The notes under the pieces were generated by a model. It was given only the letters and a program-made list of their open reading frames with translations. It was not told the origin of the DNA and did no database searches. 64,000 nt of DNA from Hymenolepis diminuta (lineage: Eukaryota > Platyhelminthes > Cestoda > Cyclophyllidea > Hymenolepididae), in NCBI GenBank assembly GCA_900708905.1, contig CAADRB010000039.1, positions 1,193,599-1,257,598 on the forward strand, in the 5' to 3' direction. Below, piece after piece: positions 11,560 to 22,954 of this stretch. The position numbers and the translations under genes were made by a program. Positions within the stretch are counted from its first letter, which is position 1. Each line of letters opens with the position of its first letter.

Positions 11560-11684
11560 ATTCGTCTGACTTGTGAAGAATTTATCGTTAAGTAAAACCG
11601 ACAATTTTCAATCGTTGAGAAAAACTGGAGAGTTTCAGCCGAGGGTATGACTGGTAAAGGACAATAAGGTTCAATACATTTTAG

Positions 11685-11835
11685 AAATATGGTTGTTCAG
11701 TGGATACCTGGTCTATCGGTTGCATCCCAGTAAGATCTATTTTTCGAAGAAGAAAGGTGTTCCTCGATGACAACCGTGACGACAGACTGAATTATTGGGT
11801 AAATTTCTTGTTTTCGATCACTGTCAATGAATCAT
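11685..11835 (+). pseudogene. CK2-like kinase C-lobe relic B, internally deleted
   Basis: The sequence reads KYGCSVDTWSIGCIPV then SIFRRRKVFLDDN, closely paralleling NYDYSVDIWPVGCILA and ALFRKRHIFLGG of the intact gene. It then jumps, out of frame, to LVFDHCQ followed by a stop. The segment between is deleted. The exon still begins directly after an attttag acceptor at the same codon as exon 5 of the intact gene, so the copy arose by DNA duplication and not by retrocopying. Confidence 0.65.
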
Positions 11836-14800
11836 AGATATTTACAGAACATCATTGGGGAATATCCTGATTTGGAATTATTAGAATATAAGTTCTATTA
11901 GAAATATTGTCTAATGATATCGTATTTATTTTCATGATCTTCCATCCGGTAGTAGCGGTGAAAGTTCCCTTATTCAAAAGATCTACATGTATTATACTAT
12001 ATATTTTCAAGGTTGATAAACGCATTCAAGCGATGTAATTTATGCCCATCTCGACTTGGATAATATTTGATAATCCCGTGGTTTTATTAAATGAGTAAAT
12101 CAAATATCCGATTAATTTTATGTGGCATCAGATATCTGCTAACTTGAAAACTGTTTTTGAAACCAATATTCGTTCAATTTGACCTCATTCCACATGTGCG
12201 TTCTCATTCCGGTTCCCCTTAGACAACATAATTCCCTTTATTTTTGTTGTATTAAGTATCCGGTGGCCCCAATTGACGTGATTATGTCAATCCGCACTCA
12301 ATTATCCCTACATGCCAATACATTTATGTGAATTGTATTTCGTAATTGAAACTTGTATTATACTTTGCAGACGTCTTCTCTCAAACTTCCCGCTTTCTGT
12401 TAGATCTAGGTATGCCTGATCAACGGCGTTCAGGGTGTATAACATTTACATATTCAAATAAGATATACTCATGCCAAAAGGTGCCCTTGTGGGGGAGTTC
12501 GGGAATTTTGATTTCGAAGTGTTGGAACCCACTGCTGACAAGGTCATTTTATCTCGTATAAACGTGTTCTGCTTGCTGTTAAAATAACTAAACTGCATGT
12601 GAAAACCCTTGTGGAAGTTATAAAGGGTAATTTTATGTAACTACCGCAGCACCGAAATCTGAATTACGAGATGACATGATTCTATTCTTCAAAACACCCA
12701 AAATTCAGCTGAGGGAGGGAGAGGAATGTAGATCAAGAGAAAGTGAGGGAGGAAAGAATGAGAGCTGGGGAACTAGGAGAGTGTTAGAAACAAGCGTTTG
12801 CACCATGGTAAACGGGGTAGCGCAGAAAGATAGGAGAGAAGTGAGTCAGTCATCTGCATCTGGATTTTCGCATCATGAGCGGTAGCATTTAGCGAGTGTG
12901 CTCAACTTAGGCAGGCGTTCAGAAATAAAATTGATTTTGCTTAAAAGAGAACTCAAGTAGCACATGGTTTGAAATATAATTTTGAGGAAAAGTAAAGAAG
13001 GTGATCCTTCTAGTTCAGATTAAAAAAAGGGGAGTCAAGAAGACTTTTAACTTAGTGTGAGCTTCTTTTTGGCTCATTATTAAAAGAATGCCGTATTTAT
13101 ATTCAACTTTGAGTTTTTTGATTAGCGTACGAGTTCTGAAGTAGGTGGACTTCATTCTTGAACACAGACGAAATTTCTAAGGTAAAATAATTTTATTCAA
13201 ATAAATCTTATAATTTTTCTTCTTCTACTGATGACTAAAATTCTCAACGTGTTCTAAATAGGACAAGAGTTGCCATGATTATATTCACTCAGATGTTCGG
13301 TAGAGGATCATCAGGGACTGAACCAAATCGAATGTGGGAGGATAAATTATTCTTCGCCAAGCTGGCTCTCTAATAGATGTATTTGGAGGTCTCCACCTAG
13401 AAAAAACAGTGGATATGAGCAATAAAATATGTCGTCACGAAATAATCAAAAGGTAGATTGAAGTAGTGTGCCACTTTAAAAACTACGGTTTAAATTGAAC
13501 CAATCTATGTTTTATAATTTGATTTTTTTCACCTTGATTTGTTACCTTATCGCCCTTGTATGTTATCATCAATGATACCAAAGTGCATCTATCATTTTTT
13601 GGGAATTTGAGTATTGAGAGGATAAAAACTCTCCGTCCGAAAGTTGCATAAATGATGCATATAAGCACTTGCATTATCAGCTGGATTTTTGATAATTATG
13701 CGCAGTAAAGTCGAAAGCCGTTTATATTCATTGTTCATGGCTCGATTTCAAACACCGGATCAGTGTTGACCTCACACTATTATCATTCAATGAACAAGGC
13801 AGCCGTGAACTGACCTATCATTAATGAAAAATTTTTGATATCTCACTTTTATTAGTGCTACGTTACACTTCATTCATATTTTCAGGATTATTCCTTTGAT
13901 CCACTACTTACATTTCCTAATAAAAATTAGTTACTTCATGCGTAGATGTCCACCCTCTGGGTTATATTACTGCCACGGTCATTTCGAGGCTACTGACTTC
14001 ATTGTAAGTGCTGTTTCGTCTTGACAGCTAAACTAATACATTTCTTACCAAAGATCACTAAAGTCCTAGGTCCGTTTTGCTTGCCTTCACGAATGCTCGA
14101 AATTTTAACATTTGAAAATGCCCATAAACCGGCATGTGATAAAAATACGTGTAACACATATTTGGGCTGTTGAATGGCAGATTTCTGATTGCACTGCTGA
14201 CGTGGCGTGTGCTAGTGCTAATGCAAGAGGCTCCCCTAATATATTGTCTCCTTTCTAATGCACGGGTTGGGTGATGTCGGAATAGTGAGAACGGGGTATT
14301 ATAAAGATAGTAACTTAACATCTGTATGCTCCAAAGAGTAAAAAAGGCAAAAATATTGAAAGAAGCAACTCAAGTGAGATAGAAGTCAGATATAATTAGA
14401 ATGAGTTTTCTTATTCGTAGAAGTGAGCAGTTTGTAATCACCAGCTATACCTTCCTAGAGCTTCGAGAGTTAACTTTCGCCATTTTTAACAAGAATGTAC
14501 TTGAACACTAGAACCTTCTAAATGGAAAGCGGAATGTACACCCCTTTTTACCTGTTCAATAACTTGTCATTTATTAGAAAAAAAACAACTTTTTAAAATG
14601 CAATTGTTTCAATTGTCAACGTGTATTTTTTTGAAGTATTACTCTCTATACGCTCCTCAAAATTATTTCGGAATAACGTGTTACTGTAAAGGGATTTATG
14701 AAAAACAATTTTTGTGCTTAAATGTCTGCATGAAACGTTTGTAGTAGACCCATTTTACACTTCTCTGATCAAACCTCATCTCAGCATCGTTTCTGACTTT

Positions 14801-15914
14801 TACCTTTCTCTGTCTTGTCTATGTTATTAATATAAGTCAGTTAAAGGGGACTCGGTGAAAGTGTCTGGTTCTCACGCTCTTCTTCTTCTCATCTTTGTTT
14901 TTCACACTCCCTCTCGAACTGCCATCGCTGCTCTAAAATATACTTTGATCTGCTCTTAGCTCTTCGTATTCTGATTTGGGGAGGGCATTTGTTTGTTGTT
15001 ATGCCATTAGTAGCAGTTAACTGCTAAAATCTGCTGACCCTGGGTCTTGCCTCTGCAATCTGATGAGCCTGATTCCTATTGCTATAGTTTCAAGGTATAA
15101 TCTGCGCTCTAGAAATAGCTTCGACCCATCTCCTATTACTTTTCCACTAATAAAGAATATTACAAAGTCAACGAAGGATAGCAGTTAAAATAATTGACCT
15201 GAGAAAGAAGGTATCCTAGAGTTTCTCTGCCGAGTTGATCAGAATTAACCAGTGTGGGTGGCCACCTACACTACTGGGTGTGAACTGATGAGCACTGACC
15301 TCTTAGCTTCTGGGTTACCAGACGTTCATGTTAACCATTGAGCGGTTTAAATGCAAATATGATTACTTTTTAGGAAACTCCTAATTAGGGCATATTATAT
15401 CCACTCACAGTACTGTCTTATCAACATGATGCATGAAACATAACTATGAATGAGGATTCCCAGAGAGAAGATTAAATTAATAAATGTTCTTATTAATGGT
15501 ATGAGTTATCACTTGCAGAATAACCCTACATTTTAACTATTATAAGCGGAGCAGATCAAAATCTGTTTCTTTAAGTATATTGCCTTCCAAGAGAAATAAA
15601 TGCCAAAAAATCTCTTACTCAAGCTTCATTCACGTCCAAATCCTAAATTATATACAGTCCATTTTCAAACGGGTGCAAAGAGTACAATTCTATATCAATA
15701 AATATCTTCTTAGCCTTTTAAGATAAGTAGAACTTTAGGCGAATGGAACTATCATACTCAAATGTTAATTTTCATCTTTACATACGTACTGTAGCGAAAT
15801 TAATTATTCACGGAATTTCAATATAGCACGAACATTCGAATTCTTGAAATACTTATTTAATATAATTTTTCCGAAGTAAAGAAAAGAATTAAAGGCGGCA
15901 AGTGAAATGGTTCA
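11836..15914. other. no gene recognised; AT-rich intergenic DNA
   Basis: Several small open frames (12346-12561, 12676-12885, 13483-13674 on minus, 14058-14321 on minus) have no recognisable domains. The purine-rich block at about 12710-12880 resembles other purine-rich repeat debris in the window. I support no gene. Confidence 0.45.
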
Positions 15915-16184
15915 AGGCTGTGAAAAGCGCGGCCGTGTGTGCAGAAGCCTCCTCAACCAGTCGGTAATCAACGTCCTTGCAGCCTAGCATTGTTGGTCTT
16001 TAATGATTAAGCTTCTGGCAACGAACCATAGTTGAGCAATAAATCCCCTCCACTCAACGTCTTTCGTTTTCTTACCGCTTTGGCCATAGCCTAGCTAATT
16101 TTGGGAGCAAATTTATGATAGAGGGCTTCGCATGAGGCTATTTGGACTGCTCAAGAGGATTACTTAGGTGTAGCCAAAAGGCTT
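15915..16184 (+). repeat. dispersed repeat R2, copy 1 (left part, interrupted)
   Basis: It shares ordered landmarks with 22595-22860: GCGCGGCCGTGTGTG, TTTAATGATTAA, CTCCACTCAACGTCTTT, a GGCCATAGCCTAGC block, TTTTGGGAGCAAATTTAT, and the terminal AAAGGCTT. The copy continues after the inserted element at 16683. Confidence 0.55.
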
Positions 16185-16686
16185 TGTTGGAGTTAGATAA
16201 CAACTAACGGTTTGCAGGTAACAAATTACGACAGCAATAACAGTCACCAATTCGCAGTTATTTGAGTAAGAGCTAACAACAATTGTGAAGCAGAACACCA
16301 AGAATCGAATAAATCAAAAATGTGTTCAAGATTTGAAACGGGAGAGAGCAGCGTGCTGAGGAAGAGAGGAGATGAACTGGACGTATAGGAGCCCGCACTG
16401 ACCAGCGTGTGTTGTCTGGAAAAACAAGAATAGCTTTATATGAGTCACTTGGGTAAGGCCACGCCAGAGCATGAGCGCAGATGTGCTTTTTATGTGAAGC
16501 GAGGCGGTTATAGAAAAGAGAGGAAATCGATGGACGCGTTTAGACATGTCAGACAGATAGAGACTATGTGTCATAGGGACATAAATGAGGTCGCTCCAAC
16601 TTCGTGGGCGTATTGTCTAGGTATTGTCGTGGAGAATGTGAATAAAAGGTAGTTCTGGGAATGCATAAAGGGTTATCCTTCAACTT
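16181..16686 (-). mobile_element. LTR-like element, copy A (16185-16682) with 4-bp flanks
   Basis: A 498-bp unit runs from TGTTGGAGTTAG to ATCCTTCA, giving TG...CA ends with imperfect inverted termini (TGTTGGA and, on the other strand, TGAAGGA). It matches copy B at 61394-61885 along its whole length, at a high level judged by eye. The flanking 4 bp are gctt (16181-16184) and actt (16683-16686), a target duplication with one change. On the minus strand it carries TGACTCATATAAAG (plus coordinates 16434-16447), an AP-1-like site abutting a TATA-like box. No reverse transcriptase frame is present, so it is a solo LTR or a small non-autonomous LTR element. The small open frames inside it are not genes. 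Confidence 0.7.
16434..16447 (-). promoter_or_regulatory. AP-1-like/TATA composite in LTR-like copy A
   Basis: On the minus strand this reads TGACTCATATAAAG. The identical 14-mer is in copy B (61669-61682), and TGACTCATAAA persists in the diverged copies at 4910 and 34414. Position and composition suggest the element's own promoter. Activity is inference. Confidence 0.4.
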
Positions 16687-16716
16687 ATTGGTTTAGCATG
16701 CGCTACAAATCATTAC
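16683..16716 (+). repeat. dispersed repeat R2, copy 1 (right part)
   Basis: The sequence ACTTATTGGTTTAGCATGCG then CTACA resumes exactly where R2 copy 2 reads CTTAATTGTGTAGCATCCG then CTACA (about 22828-22855). R2 was therefore split by the LTR-like element. Confidence 0.5.
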
Positions 16717-18180
16717 ACTGTCGTCCTTACTGAGATACGTCTAAAAATATAAAGTCATGTATTAATGTCTAGTGGAATTCAATCCAATGAGCTGTTATTT
16801 AATTAGTTGAAAATTATATGTGGGTTTAGGCAGCAAGCTCAAACCTACAGTTAAAATTCTGAACTTTTTTATTCCATGCTAGATATGATGCACATTAATG
16901 TGTATTTAAGGCGAAACATCATTAATTTAACATACTAATTTAATAAAATATTAATTAAACATATGACAGCATAATCCTTTGGATTAGCATTCTATCATTG
17001 GCCCTTCCATGTGAAGTTGAGAAATTAGTCTGTATGAGGCAAGTCCAAGCTAAAGAAATGCTACACTGCCAGCAAACTGAATGGCTAACCACAATGGTTC
17101 AGACTGGTTAATAAAGAGGCTTAATAACAGTGCTCCTCAGAGTAAGATTGTCATTGAAATCTCTTTCCTATTTGGGATTGGGGGATAGAATACTTTTCGA
17201 TTAAATCTGGTTAAAACTGAAATCATAAAAACATGGCAAATAGGCATTATGTAAAAATAATCTATCTTTTATTCTAGTTTATTAAAGTGTTATGATACTC
17301 GCCAAACATAAATCCAAAATTGGCAAAATTTAACTGACGCAAATATACTTTATTTCATTAATCAAATAGGTAAATTCGGATAGTTGGAAATTTCGTTGTG
17401 AATAGCACAACAGGAATCATATGACGAGATGTCAATTATGCAAATATTATTCATTTGAGATCCAACATTCATCAGACTACTATGATGTATTGATTAGTTA
17501 GATGCATTTCAAGTAAAGTTAGGGGTGAAAAGTAGAATGCTAATGTAAGTAATAATACGATTACTTCGCATGATAAGTGTATATATAAATGTAATGGTAT
17601 TTTAAGTCCAATTATTATCTCAAAAGAATATAAAAGTTCCCCAATGGACCTGCTTTTTCTCCATCAGAAATATGTAGGTAAATAAGTCATTTTTAAAAAA
17701 ATGAAGTTTCAATGGCCAAGGAATGCCTTAAGAGAATCGACCATTGAAATCTTGGGCTAAGCAGTACAGAATTTAATGAATTGTCATACATTCTTCATTA
17801 ATAAAAAAATACAGAAACAACGAAATAAATCTCATCAGCCCTTAATCTCAACAGTCCGACAGTAACAAGATAAATTCCACAACTACCCGATCACTAGCAT
17901 TCATATACACGAAATATGAATAAATCTATCAATAGATACAGGCATTTAAAATTTGAATGTTTTAATAATCTTGAAGTGATAAATACGGAATGTTTTTGAG
18001 TCATAAATACAATCCAGCCATTTAACTAAATAATATTTATTTAAAGGGCAAAATAATATTTATAAACAGTTCAAAACTCTAAAAATTAACTTTAATTTTC
18101 AAAAGCGGTTAAACTATTTTTAAACCAAAAACATAATAGGCATAAATTTAAATATATCAAAACAAATTCTCTATGACCTA
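16717..18180. other. AT-rich intergenic DNA upstream of PGM2, no gene seen
   Basis: No open frame, RNA gene or recognisable repeat is supported. Several A/T homopolymer runs are present. Confidence 0.45.
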
Positions 18181-18196
18181 AAAGTGCGCGCACTTT
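18181..18196. promoter_or_regulatory. 16-bp perfect palindrome upstream of PGM2
   Basis: AAAGTGCGCGCACTTT is fully self-complementary and lies 75-90 bp before the PGM2 ATG, in the only CpG-rich spot of an AT-rich region. The GTGCGCGCAC core and its position suggest a dimeric factor site or a core promoter element. The function is inferred. Confidence 0.4.
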
Positions 18197-18270
18197 AACT
18201 TGGTTGGACCTCGGTCTCTATTTTAGAGTGTGCTTTTATCTTTTTCATCAGTGTACTCTGGTTTGTCACA

Positions 18271-20545
18271 ATGCAAGCTGATCTCAAAGCAAAGGTTGAT
18301 GAATGGCTCAAGTGGGATAAAGTAGGCTTATCATCTAATGAATTTCTATCATTTAGAATGAAACCACCCGCAAAGAAATCGAGGCGATGGCATCTTCCCC
18401 TGCGCGTTTTGAAGAATTAAAAAAACTTATGCTGAATAGGATGGAGTTTGGTACTGCTGGTCTCCGGTCAAAAATGGGCCCTGGTTATTCTCAGATGAAC
18501 GATCTCACAATTGTTCAAACTGCACAGGGTCTATTGAAGTACATGGAAGAGAAGCATCTCAAGCTGAAACCAAAAGGCATCATTGTTGGCTATGACGGCC
18601 GATATAACAGCAAGACATGGGCTTGCATCACCGCGAACATTTTCGTTCGCTCCGGATGGAAGGTCTACCTGTTTAGGGACGTCAATACCACTCCCTTCCT
18701 GGCATACGGTGTTCGCCACTTCAAAACAGCATGTGGTGTTATGGTTACTGCATCACATAACCCTAAGGACGACAACGGCTATAAAGTCTACTGGGAGAAC
18801 GGTGCACAAATCCTTTCTCCTCATGATAAAGGTATTGCCACCGCTATTACCGAAAGCCTCGAGCCAAGAGCCTCTTCTTGGCAGTATCACGATGTCATGA
18901 ATCATCCCCAATGTCTTAATCCCATGCCTGAATTGGAAGACACTTACATTAAGGTTCAAAAAGAAAAGATTTGCTTCACTGAGGAAGAAAACAAAAAATC
19001 TAACGTGCAATTTGTGTACACTGCTATGCACGGTGTTGGCTACAATGCTGCGAAGAGGATTTTCGAGACTTTCGGATTCAAGCATATGATTCCTGTTGAA
19101 GAACAAGTAAGTCAAACCACTATATCCTTATGTTTGTTTCTCTAGATTCATCCGGATCCTGAGTTCTCAACTGTCAAATTCCCGAATCCCGAAGAAGGTC
19201 GCTCGGCTTTGGAACTCGCTATGGCAACTGCTAACAAGCATGGTGTTAAAATCATTTGTGCTAATGATCCTGATGCCGACCGTATGGCTGTTGCGGAAAA
19301 ATTGCCTGAGTAAGTGCCATTATCTTGCTAGGCTCGTTTTCCAAGTAAACAGGATCCCCCTTTGTTAACCATTAAGTGGTACCACCCACTGCTCAGGGAA
19401 TGCACGTATTCTTTATGAAATCTATACAAGGGTGGTACCAGGTAGATTGTATCTCTTTTAATGTCAGTCTTTTCATGCATATCTCTTCATTTCAGCGGTA
19501 CTTGGAAGATTCTCAATGGAAACGAACTTGCGACGGTCCTCGGTTGGTGGATGTGGATGAACTGGCATAAACGCAACCCCGATGCCGATCGTAAGTCTTT
19601 TCTCTTCAGTTTATCTCATATAAGTTACTTTCAGTGTTTCTGTAATAATGTGTTCATTGTAGTGTCAAAAGTCTACATGATTTCAAGCACTGTATCCTCA
19701 AAGATTCTCAGAGCTATTGCGCAAAAGGAGGGCTTCAACTTCGAGGAAACGCTAACTGGTTTCAAATGGATTGCTAACAAAGCCTATGACATCATGCAAG
19801 AAGGTGGAGAGGTTATCTTCTGCTTTGAAGAAGCCATTGGTTTCATGTGTGGAACCACCGTTCTCGACAAGGATGGTATTGGTACATTCGGCGTTGTCTG
19901 TGAAATGGTATCCCACCTCTATAGCAAGAACATCTCTCTTGTACAACAATTGCACAGTGTCTTTGAAATGTTAGTTTTCATTTCTCCAAACTGACAGTGA
20001 TGTTTTTGTACAGATTGCTAATATGAATTTCTTCCTTTCCAGGTATGGAAAACACGTATCAAACAATAGCTACTATTTCTGCTATGAACCTCCTAAGATT
20101 GTCCAGATGTTTGAGCGTTTGCGCCATATGCCTAAAACTGGTGGCTACCCTCAGACACTGGGTAGATTCAAGATTAACGGTCTTCGTGATCTGACTGTTG
20201 GCTATGATTCTAACTACCCTGATCATAAGGCCCGTCTTCCTGTTAGTGCTTCGAGCCAAATGATCACATTTACCTTTGATAATGATGTAGTTCTAACTAT
20301 TCGTACTAGTGGTACTGAACCCAAAATCAAATACTACTCGGAATTGTGCGGCAAATGTGATGACAAGTAAGCTTTTTTTCTGGTTTAAAACGTTTGGAAT
20401 ACTACAGATGCCTCCTATAAACATCCTTTTCATTTTTAGGCGCTCAATGGCCGAGTTGGAAGCTGAATTGACTGAGCTTATTGGCTTGATGGTGAAGGAG
20501 TTTTACCAACCTGATGTGAACGGTTTCACCGCCAGGTCAGACTAA
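18271..20545 (+). CDS. PGM2: phosphoglucomutase/phosphopentomutase, PGM2 type (complete, 7 exons)
   Basis: Exons are 18271-18321, 18357-19106, 19146-19309, 19496-19590, 19663-19969, 20043-20366 and 20440-20545. They total 1797 nt, 598 aa, close to the usual length of about 600 for PGM2. All junctions are GT...AG and keep frame; introns are 35, 39, 186, 72, 73 and 73 nt. Motifs seen are an early FGTAGLR (48-54), the phosphoserine loop [16 protein letters not shown] with Ser150, the metal loop DPDADR (308-313), the sugar-binding FEEAIGF (408-414) and the phosphate-binding RTSGTEPK (543-550). All four alpha-D-phosphohexomutase domains are therefore present with catalytic residues. The family interconverts 1- and 5/6-phosphates of glucose and of ribose or deoxyribose in the cytosol. 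In PGM2 proper phosphopentomutase activity dominates; which activity prevails here is not readable. The start is the first ATG, 51 nt before a 35-nt intron. A neighbouring palindrome at 18181 may be regulatory. Confidence 0.95.
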
Positions 20546-21634
20546 ATTCAGGCTGTTTAATTGTCCGCTTTCCCTCCCCCCCCCCATCTCTCATTCTTTT
20601 TGTATTCCCCGCTTTCTATGTAGTCGCGACTGCGTCTCTTTCGTGTTGAAAGTAAAATAATATTAGTGTGCTGCAAGACTTGGGTTTTTCCCGTTTGAGA
20701 GGGCTTTATTTTTATCCTACAGGATTAATGTGAGGCTGTGATGATTTGAAACAAAGACACTTAACTACTCTCAAATTGTTTGAATTACTGAAGGATAGGC
20801 CGATTGCTGCGTAACGCATTACCGCAGTTATGATTCGCAAAGAATCCTACTGGCTAAATAGTTGTTCTAAATCGTGGTATGGCGAAAATTAGAACACAAA
20901 TTGGAAAACCTTTTGGAAGATTTTTCTGGATTTGAAATTAGTTCCAGTTGCTTTGTTTGTAACAGTTTCTCTTCTGAATGCACTTAAGAGCATTTCGACT
21001 TGCAAGTCAATATGAACTGTGTTGTAAATGATTTCTTACGTAACTTTTATTAAAACATATATTTGAGTTTAATGATCGTACCGTAAGTATTTTAAATCCC
21101 AAAAGAGAAGTAAAAAATAACGAGAGAAAAGTACTTTCGATTCTTAAAATTGTAGACTTCAGGTAAATTATGACCCATTTGTGGACATAAAAATGTATAC
21201 ACTTGAATATCCTTAAATAGAACATGTATTAAACGTTTTAGTATTGTGGCTGAAATAAGAACAAGATAGGGACGGTAACGAGAGCAATCAAAGCTACTAA
21301 TGATTCCGACTAGCTAACTTTATTTATGTGCCTAATACTATCTTCATCGTCCGATTAGTCAAAAAAGTATCTCGGATATCGATGATACCAAATGTAGATG
21401 ACCTATATCCATCAACTGGACAAGCCGAAAACCCCTTCAAAGGCTTAAAACAATTCTTTACTAATATTCTATTGAATTATTTTATGTTTAAACGCTTTGA
21501 ATGTACGTCAGCGCAAATCCGAATCCATCGTCTCTCCAAATATATACTGACAAGATTAATCGATTGAGCACTTATGCCCGCCTTGGCTCTTCAATGAATT
21601 ATCAAAGTCTAGTTGACGATGCTGTAAATGTCAT
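20546..21634. other. PGM2 3' flank and intergenic DNA
   Basis: A pyrimidine tract with a run of about 11 C lies at about 20574-20585. No canonical AATAAA is seen close to the stop; AAATAATATT at about 20655 is a weak candidate. A plus-strand open frame at 21328-21567 has no recognised family. Confidence 0.4.
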
Positions 21635-21745
21635 AAAGGACATAGTCTAGCCAAAATTATACTATACCTATATTCTGCTAGAGACTTATTGTACTTGCCA
21701 GCAGCTATTTGTACTTCTAAGAGTATTACTGAGGCCAAAAGACAA
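21635..21745 (+). repeat. dispersed repeat R2, copy 3 (fragment)
   Basis: ATAGTCTAGCCAAAATTATA, then TCTGCTAGAGACTTATTG, TACTTGCCAGCAGCTA and TTACTGAGG follow in the same order as at 22733-22825 (TCTGCTAGAGACTTTTTG, TACTTGTCAACAGCTA, GTACTGAGG). Confidence 0.5.
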
Positions 21746-22594
21746 CTTATACCAACTCAAAGATCAAAATTGCTATCGAGTAAAGCTTCTAGAAACATTT
21801 ATTGAACCAATCTGTCCCTGTCATTTATATTCTGTTATCTGTCGAGAGGTAGACGGTAATAGATTAAAATCTGTTTAGAACACTGATCGGCGCAGCAGAA
21901 GACAAATAAATGGCAATCTATTAACAGAGGTGTCTCTCTAACAAAACTTCGCGGTACAATCGAAAGAGAGAATAAGACTGTTTTGAGGGTCTGGTTGTCA
22001 TGGTTATAATAGATAGTACAAGTGATCATCAATAGTATGGATATCCGACGTTTAAGACGGTGTACAAAAGGAAAAATGATCATCAACTTGAGAGCTCCCC
22101 ATAAATTTGATGGTTAGCACTCCAGCTATCATTAAAGCAGACTAATAGTTCTGACTTATATAATACTATTATTGAACATGGAGGCTATCCACAATAAAGC
22201 AAACCAATCTGATATAAACATTGAAGTATTTACAAGTAATTCTTTTATTTACATATCACGCCGTAGATTAGGAGAATCTTGAGGCTTCGGTCAGCATTAT
22301 TCACTGAGGCTGTCCAGAATGCAATAAGTCATATTATTGAAAGTGTAAAGCCGGACATCCCAAATTTTATGCTGATATTTGTGTATTCGGAGAGTTAGTC
22401 CACTTCATGTATTTTTCAAACTGTAGCTTAAATTCTCATTTTAAATTTAATATAAAGCTAAAAGCCGTTGTAGACCAGCCCATAGTTTGATAACGATTGT
22501 TGCATGGAGTTCACAATGCTACCAATGCTGATCAGGGGAGTTTTGCATGCGCTAAAACGTTCTTGAAAGTGTGGATGCATTACCGATAGCGTAG
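21746..22594. other. no gene recognised
   Basis: A minus-strand open frame at 21835-22086 shows no known motif. No other structure is supported. Confidence 0.35.
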
Positions 22595-22865
22595 TCGTCA
22601 AGTGCGGTCGTGCGTGGCGTTGAACATATTTAATGATTAATATGTCGATAGTTTAAACACAACCGCAATTAGCTCTCTCTCCACGCAACATCTCTTTGAT
22701 CTCGCTACTGCGGACACAGCCAGCCTATCTTGGGGGCAAGTTTATACAAGGCGACTCTGCTAGAGACTTTTTGTACTTGTCAACAGCTAATTGTACTTTA
22801 AAGAGGAGTACTGAGGTGTTGCAGAAAGGCTTAATTGTGTAGCATCCGCTACAGTTAATCAACGT
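22595..22865 (+). repeat. dispersed repeat R2, copy 2 (most continuous)
   Basis: It shares ordered blocks with 15915-16184 plus 16683-16716 and with 21635-21745. Its uninterrupted AAAGGCTTAATTGTGTAGC shows the pre-insertion state of the site split in copy 1. Confidence 0.5.
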
Positions 22866-22928
22866 CTATTTTGTAAGTGCCAAAATAAATCAAAAGAATT
22901 TTTTTTCAACTTTGATAATTATTGTGAT

Positions 22929-22954
22929 ATTATTATTATTATTATTATTATTAT
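22929..22954. repeat. (ATT)n microsatellite
   Basis: About eight TTA units without interruption. Confidence 0.9.

Noticed and set aside
16326..16652. Open frames on both strands as small genes
   Set aside because: They lie wholly inside LTR-like copy A, and the same frames recur in copy B with changes that do not look constrained.
18753..19115. 120-codon minus-strand open frame
   Set aside because: It is antisense to the conserved PGM2 exon 2.
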